Assembly: GCA_903943975.1 (NCBI GenBank) | Contig: CAJAQB010000002.1 | Span: 1-64,000 of the forward strand | Reading direction: 5' to 3' | Origin: Synechococcus lacustris | Lineage (GTDB): Bacteria; Cyanobacteriota; Cyanobacteriia; PCC-6307; Cyanobiaceae | Length of the DNA stretch: 64,000 nt | Part shown: in pieces, positions 61,402 to 64,000 of the stretch | How the letters are laid out: each line of letters starts with the position of its first letter | How positions within the stretch are numbered: position 1 is the stretch's first letter | Made by a program: the position numbers and the translations under genes | Notes under the pieces: generated by a model | The model's database searches: none | Told to the model about the DNA's origin: nothing | The model's input: the letters and a program-made list of their open reading frames with translations, nothing else

Positions 61402-62817
61402 TCAGGTTCCGGATTGTTTCACAGGCGCCACCGGAGCCACAGTGAGCACCTGCACCGGCGTGATGTCTGCCGGAATGATCAGGCGCAGGCGCAGGTTGCG
61501 CTGCTCGCCGGGGGCGAGGCTCACGGTGCCCAGGGGCGGCGCCTGGTCCCCCTGGCGCAGCACCAGGTGGATGAAGCGGCGGCCGGGGGCGCCATCAAGG
61601 CCACGCACTTCCACGCTGCCCCGGAAAAAGATCGGCTTGCCGGGTGGCGTCTTAAAGCGCAGCCCCCCTTCGGCCCGGTCGCTTTTAAGCGGTGACTCCA
61701 GGGCAATCGCCAGCTGTTGGGCCTGTTTGCCGTTGTTGCGTAGGGGCAGTTCCAGGTCGTATTCCACCCCGTAGTTGCCGTGGGCCTCCCAGGCGGTGTT
61801 GGGATAAAACACCTTGAGCGGCGCCGACTGCACCTGGCCGGTGCCAAAGGTGCCCCGCTGCAGGCTGGCGATCGGCCAGGAGATCGGCTGCTCGCCAACG
61901 CTGAGGCTCTGGCTGCCGGGATCCGTGAGCCGCGCCCTCCAGAGGCGCCCCACCTGCACGCCGCTAACTCGCGAGTAAATGATCGGGCCGCTGCTGCCCT
62001 TGGGGCTGGGGGCGTGCTCCTTCTCGCTCAGTTCCCCCTCCAGCAGGGTCAGCCACTGCTCCTTGCTGGGGGCGCTGTCGCCGATGCTGGCCAGGGTGGC
62101 CAGCGATACCGGGCCGTCACTCTCGAAACGCAGCTGCAGGGTGCGGCCGTTGAGCAAGGGGTCGAGGCCCTGCACCGGGATCGGCAGGCTGAGCAATAGC
62201 TCCGTGGCCTGGGGGGCCAGGGTCAGGCTGCTGGGGAGCTCGGCGGGCCTTGCGGTGGGCCGGGGGGCGCCAGCCAGTAGATCGCCAGCCACCCGGCCGC
62301 CGGGGCCCGAGTAAACGCTGCTGCCGTCGTGTTCCAGCTGGCCTGGCAGGGGCAGGAAGGGGGCATCCGGTTGCGAGAGCCAGCTGGCGCCGGAGGGGAT
62401 GCGCAGCAGCACCGGTTTGTCGCTGCGGTTGCCCACCAACACCCCCAGCCAAAGGGTGCTGGCCGCCTTGGGGCCGGAGCCAGCAAAGATGTGGTGGCTA
62501 AACAGCTCGAAGCTGCCCTCTAGGGGTTGGTTGAGGTGGGCCGCCGCCTGGCCCCGGCCCTTGCCGTCAAAGGTGGATAGCAGGATCCCGGGGCCCTTCA
62601 CCACCTCGGGGTTGTTGTCATTTACCAGCAGGCTGCGGTCCAGCTGGCCGGGCAGGGCTCGCACCTGCTGGGGCCGCAGGATCTCGCTGGGGGCCGGGGG
62701 CAGGGTTTCGGCCTTAGCCAACGGCATTGCCAGAGCCAGCGGCATTGCCAGAGCCAGCGGCAGCCCCAGACCCAGGCCGCCAATCCAGACCGCAGCAGAA
62801 ACCAAGGGGCGGCTCAT
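61402..62817 (-). CDS. DUF3370-like exported protein
   Basis: A 471-residue protein with a signal peptide containing a duplicated LALAMP unit (18-bp DNA duplication at about 62724-62759) and ending AKA. The mature part is beta-rich (GILLSTFDGKGRGQAAAHLN, 'YGVEYDLELPLRNNGK', 'VSLAPGEQRNLRLRLIIPAD') and resembles DUF3370 proteins found in cyanobacterial envelopes. Function unknown. Its start overlaps the stop of the beta-lactamase-fold gene by 4 nt. Confidence 0.75.
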   Translation of the reverse strand: MSRPLVSAAVWIGGLGLGLPLALAMPLALAMPLAKAETLPPAPSEILRPQQVRALPGQLDRSLLVNDNNPEVVKGPGILLSTFDGKGRGQAAAHLNQPLEGSFELFSHHIFAGSGPKAASTLWLGVLVGNRSDKPVLLRIPSGASWLSQPDAPFLPLPGQLEHDGSSVYSGPGGRVAGDLLAGAPRPTARPAELPSSLTLAPQATELLLSLPIPVQGLDPLLNGRTLQLRFESDGPVSLATLASIGDSAPSKEQWLTLLEGELSEKEHAPSPKGSSGPIIYSRVSGVQVGRLWRARLTDPGSQSLSVGEQPISWPIASLQRGTFGTGQVQSAPLKVFYPNTAWEAHGNYGVEYDLELPLRNNGKQAQQLAIALESPLKSDRAEGGLRFKTPPGKPIFFRGSVEVRGLDGAPGRRFIHLVLRQGDQAPPLGTVSLAPGEQRNLRLRLIIPADITPVQVLTVAPVAPVKQSGT

Positions 62818-63860
62818 TTCAGCAAAGCCGGCACGATCGCTGCCGCCATGGCGCGGATCAGGTCGGTGCTGCGGGGGTCATTGAAGGGCCCCTTCACCAT
62901 GAAGGAGGCCACAGCGCGACGGCCATCGGGCAGTTCGATCAGGGCTGAATCCACATAGGCGATGCCGATGTCGCCGGTTTTGTTGTAGGCCCGCACCCCT
63001 TTGCTCTGCAGGGCGTCGTTGGTGCTGCCCTCGCCGCCGCCCAGCCCCTTGAGCAGGCCAGTGGGGATCAGGGTGTCGGTGTGGGAGGTGCCGAGGGTTT
63101 CGCGGAATAGGTCACGGCTGCGCACCGACAGGTTTTTGCCGGTGTCCACCAGGGCAATCGAGCGGGCCTGGTCCCGGGGGGTGGTGCTGTTGCGGCCCTC
63201 CAGATCCGGTAGCCAGTTGTTAATCACCGTGCCGGTGAGGCCCAGTTCCTTAAAGCGGGCATTAAGGGCGGTTTTACCGCCCAGCCGTTGGATCAACAGG
63301 TTGGTGGCGGTGTTGTCGCTCACCCGAATCATTTCGGTGGCCACCTCCTGGAAGCTGAATTTGCTGCCCAGCGGTTGGCCGCCCATCCAGCCGGAACCAC
63401 CCGCCGCCACGGTTTTGTTGAGGCTGAGCCGTTCATTCAGCCGCACCTTGCCCTGGTCCACCGCCTCTAGGGCCGCCAACAGGATCGGCGTTTTGATCGC
63501 ACTGGCCGCCGGCAGGGGCTGGTCGGGGTGCAGCTGGGCAAAGCTGCCGTCGTCTAGCACCAGCACAAAGGCGCCCACCTTCAGGTCTGGCTGACGGGCG
63601 GCCAGCGAGGCCAGCTGGGCGCTGAGCACGCTGTTTTCCTCCCGGGCTTCAAATTGGCCCAGGCCCTTGCTGGGCACCACGCTGGTTACTTGGCGGCTGG
63701 CGCTGCTGAGCCGAGGCGCCAGCAGCTTCAAGGCGGTGCCGGTGATTACCCCCAGGGCAATGCCAAGGATCAACAGCCGCAACAGCAGTAACAGCGGCTT
63801 ACTCCAGCCACCCTCCGCCTTGGTGAAGCCGCGCTGGCTGGGATGAAATCGCTTCGACAC
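62814..63860 (-). CDS. class A beta-lactamase-fold serine hydrolase
   Basis: A 348-residue protein with an N-terminal anchor helix (about 21-42). The three active-site motifs of the class A/PBP fold are present: S120-A-I-K123, S181-D-N183 and K294-T-G296. In the omega-loop region (NNWLPDLEGRNSTTPRD) the general-base Glu of true class A enzymes is not at its place, so hydrolysis of antibiotics is doubtful; a wall-related peptidase or amidase role is more likely. Overlaps the DUF3370-like gene. Confidence 0.85.
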   Translation of the reverse strand: MSKRFHPSQRGFTKAEGGWSKPLLLLLRLLILGIALGVITGTALKLLAPRLSSASRQVTSVVPSKGLGQFEAREENSVLSAQLASLAARQPDLKVGAFVLVLDDGSFAQLHPDQPLPAASAIKTPILLAALEAVDQGKVRLNERLSLNKTVAAGGSGWMGGQPLGSKFSFQEVATEMIRVSDNTATNLLIQRLGGKTALNARFKELGLTGTVINNWLPDLEGRNSTTPRDQARSIALVDTGKNLSVRSRDLFRETLGTSHTDTLIPTGLLKGLGGGEGSTNDALQSKGVRAYNKTGDIGIAYVDSALIELPDGRRAVASFMVKGPFNDPRSTDLIRAMAAAIVPALLK

Positions 63861-63884
63861 GGCTAACCGCTTGCGCCGCCCAAC

Positions 63885-64000
63885 TTACCCAGATCCAAGG
63901 GAGCTGCCACCGTTGCTGCCATGGCGACTGGCCCAGCGCAGTTGGCGCACCATGCCCCGCAGCAGCGCCACATCGTCTGCGCTGGCTTCGGCCCGCAGCA
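63885..64000 (-). CDS. C-terminus of a probable TrmH-family RNA methyltransferase (cut by window edge)
   Basis: The last 37 codons before TAA at 63887-63885 read LRAEASADDVALLRGMVRQL, then RWASRHG and a Gly/Ser tail. 'xDVALLRGMVRQLRW' is the closing helix of TrmJ-type SPOUT methyltransferases (compare the LRGIL end of TrmJ), and a TrmH-family gene next to chlI is common in Synechococcus. Only the end is visible, so the call is tentative. It lies 24 bp before the beta-lactamase-fold gene. Confidence 0.5.
   Translation of the reverse strand, partial: LRAEASADDVALLRGMVRQLRWASRHGSNGGSSLGSG

Overview
The window comes from a GC-rich unicellular picocyanobacterium, probably of the Synechococcus/Cyanobium group. 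Photosystem I subunits psaF and psaJ, cytochrome f and the Rieske protein (petA, petC), ndhB, the Mg-chelatase ATPase chlI, a high-light-inducible protein and a cyAbrB regulator leave no doubt about the phylum. Very short intergenic gaps, many 1-30 nt overlaps, frequent GTG/TTG starts and several GCGATCGC (HIP1) octamers fit the same group. No rRNA, no CRISPR array and no intact mobile element was seen. One tRNA (Val-CAC) is present.

Region 1, about 1-9.2 kb, is accessory DNA. It is visibly less GC-rich and gene-sparse, and it is full of debris. It holds the start of a VapB antitoxin cut by the left edge, an exported unknown protein with a 12-bp perfect inverted repeat in its gene, an HTH protein, an integron-integrase-like N-terminal remnant, a secreted metallo-beta-lactamase-fold protein coupled to a small Cys-rich membrane protein, a GHKL ATPase cut short by a FitAB/VapBC-type toxin-antitoxin pair with a palindromic operator, a LysR gene broken by one stop codon, an RTX/bluetail surface protein with a consensus CRP site upstream, and a low-GC glutathione-transferase-like gene.

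Region 2, 9.2-31 kb, is housekeeping: CDGSH protein, M23 peptidase, ABC ATPase-ndhB, topA, a DUF2232-like membrane protein, a CobT-family protein, a TAT-type binding lipoprotein, aldo/keto reductase, bifunctional nuclease, ribE, cyAbrB, then ctaA-ctaB (heme A for cytochrome oxidase) with an ABC exporter and an octapeptide-repeat protein, nanE, fabG, a K+ channel, a GT9-like protein and ispD.

Region 3, 31-46.8 kb, holds LD-carboxypeptidase, ubiA-like prenyltransferase, ppx, a RodZ-like protein, tRNA-Val, mqo, cobM-lgt-petA-petC (leftward), tatC-rqcH, gmk, psaJ-psaF, tsaD, hli and pilT. The petC-petA and psaF-psaJ pairs and the gmk/psaJ/psaF/tsaD cluster are typical of marine and freshwater Synechococcus.

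Region 4, 46.8-64 kb, holds wecB, a MacA/HlyD adaptor, ychF, an MFS transporter and an alpha/beta hydrolase that share a start nucleotide, a two-gene peptide ABC importer (permease and binding protein), hom, sufE, a NikL-like exported protein, 5-formyl-THF cyclo-ligase, three families of short tandem repeats, ruvC, chlI, a DUF3370-like protein, a class-A-beta-lactamase-fold protein and the tail of a probable TrmH-family RNA methyltransferase.

No clearly new multi-gene system could be proved from sequence alone. The best candidates for follow-up are the integrase remnant with its nearby attC-like inverted repeat, the CPCC membrane protein/MBL pair, the truncated GHKL ATPase, the CRP-site/bluetail gene, the EV-octapeptide protein downstream of the ABC exporter, and the repeat cluster before ruvC.
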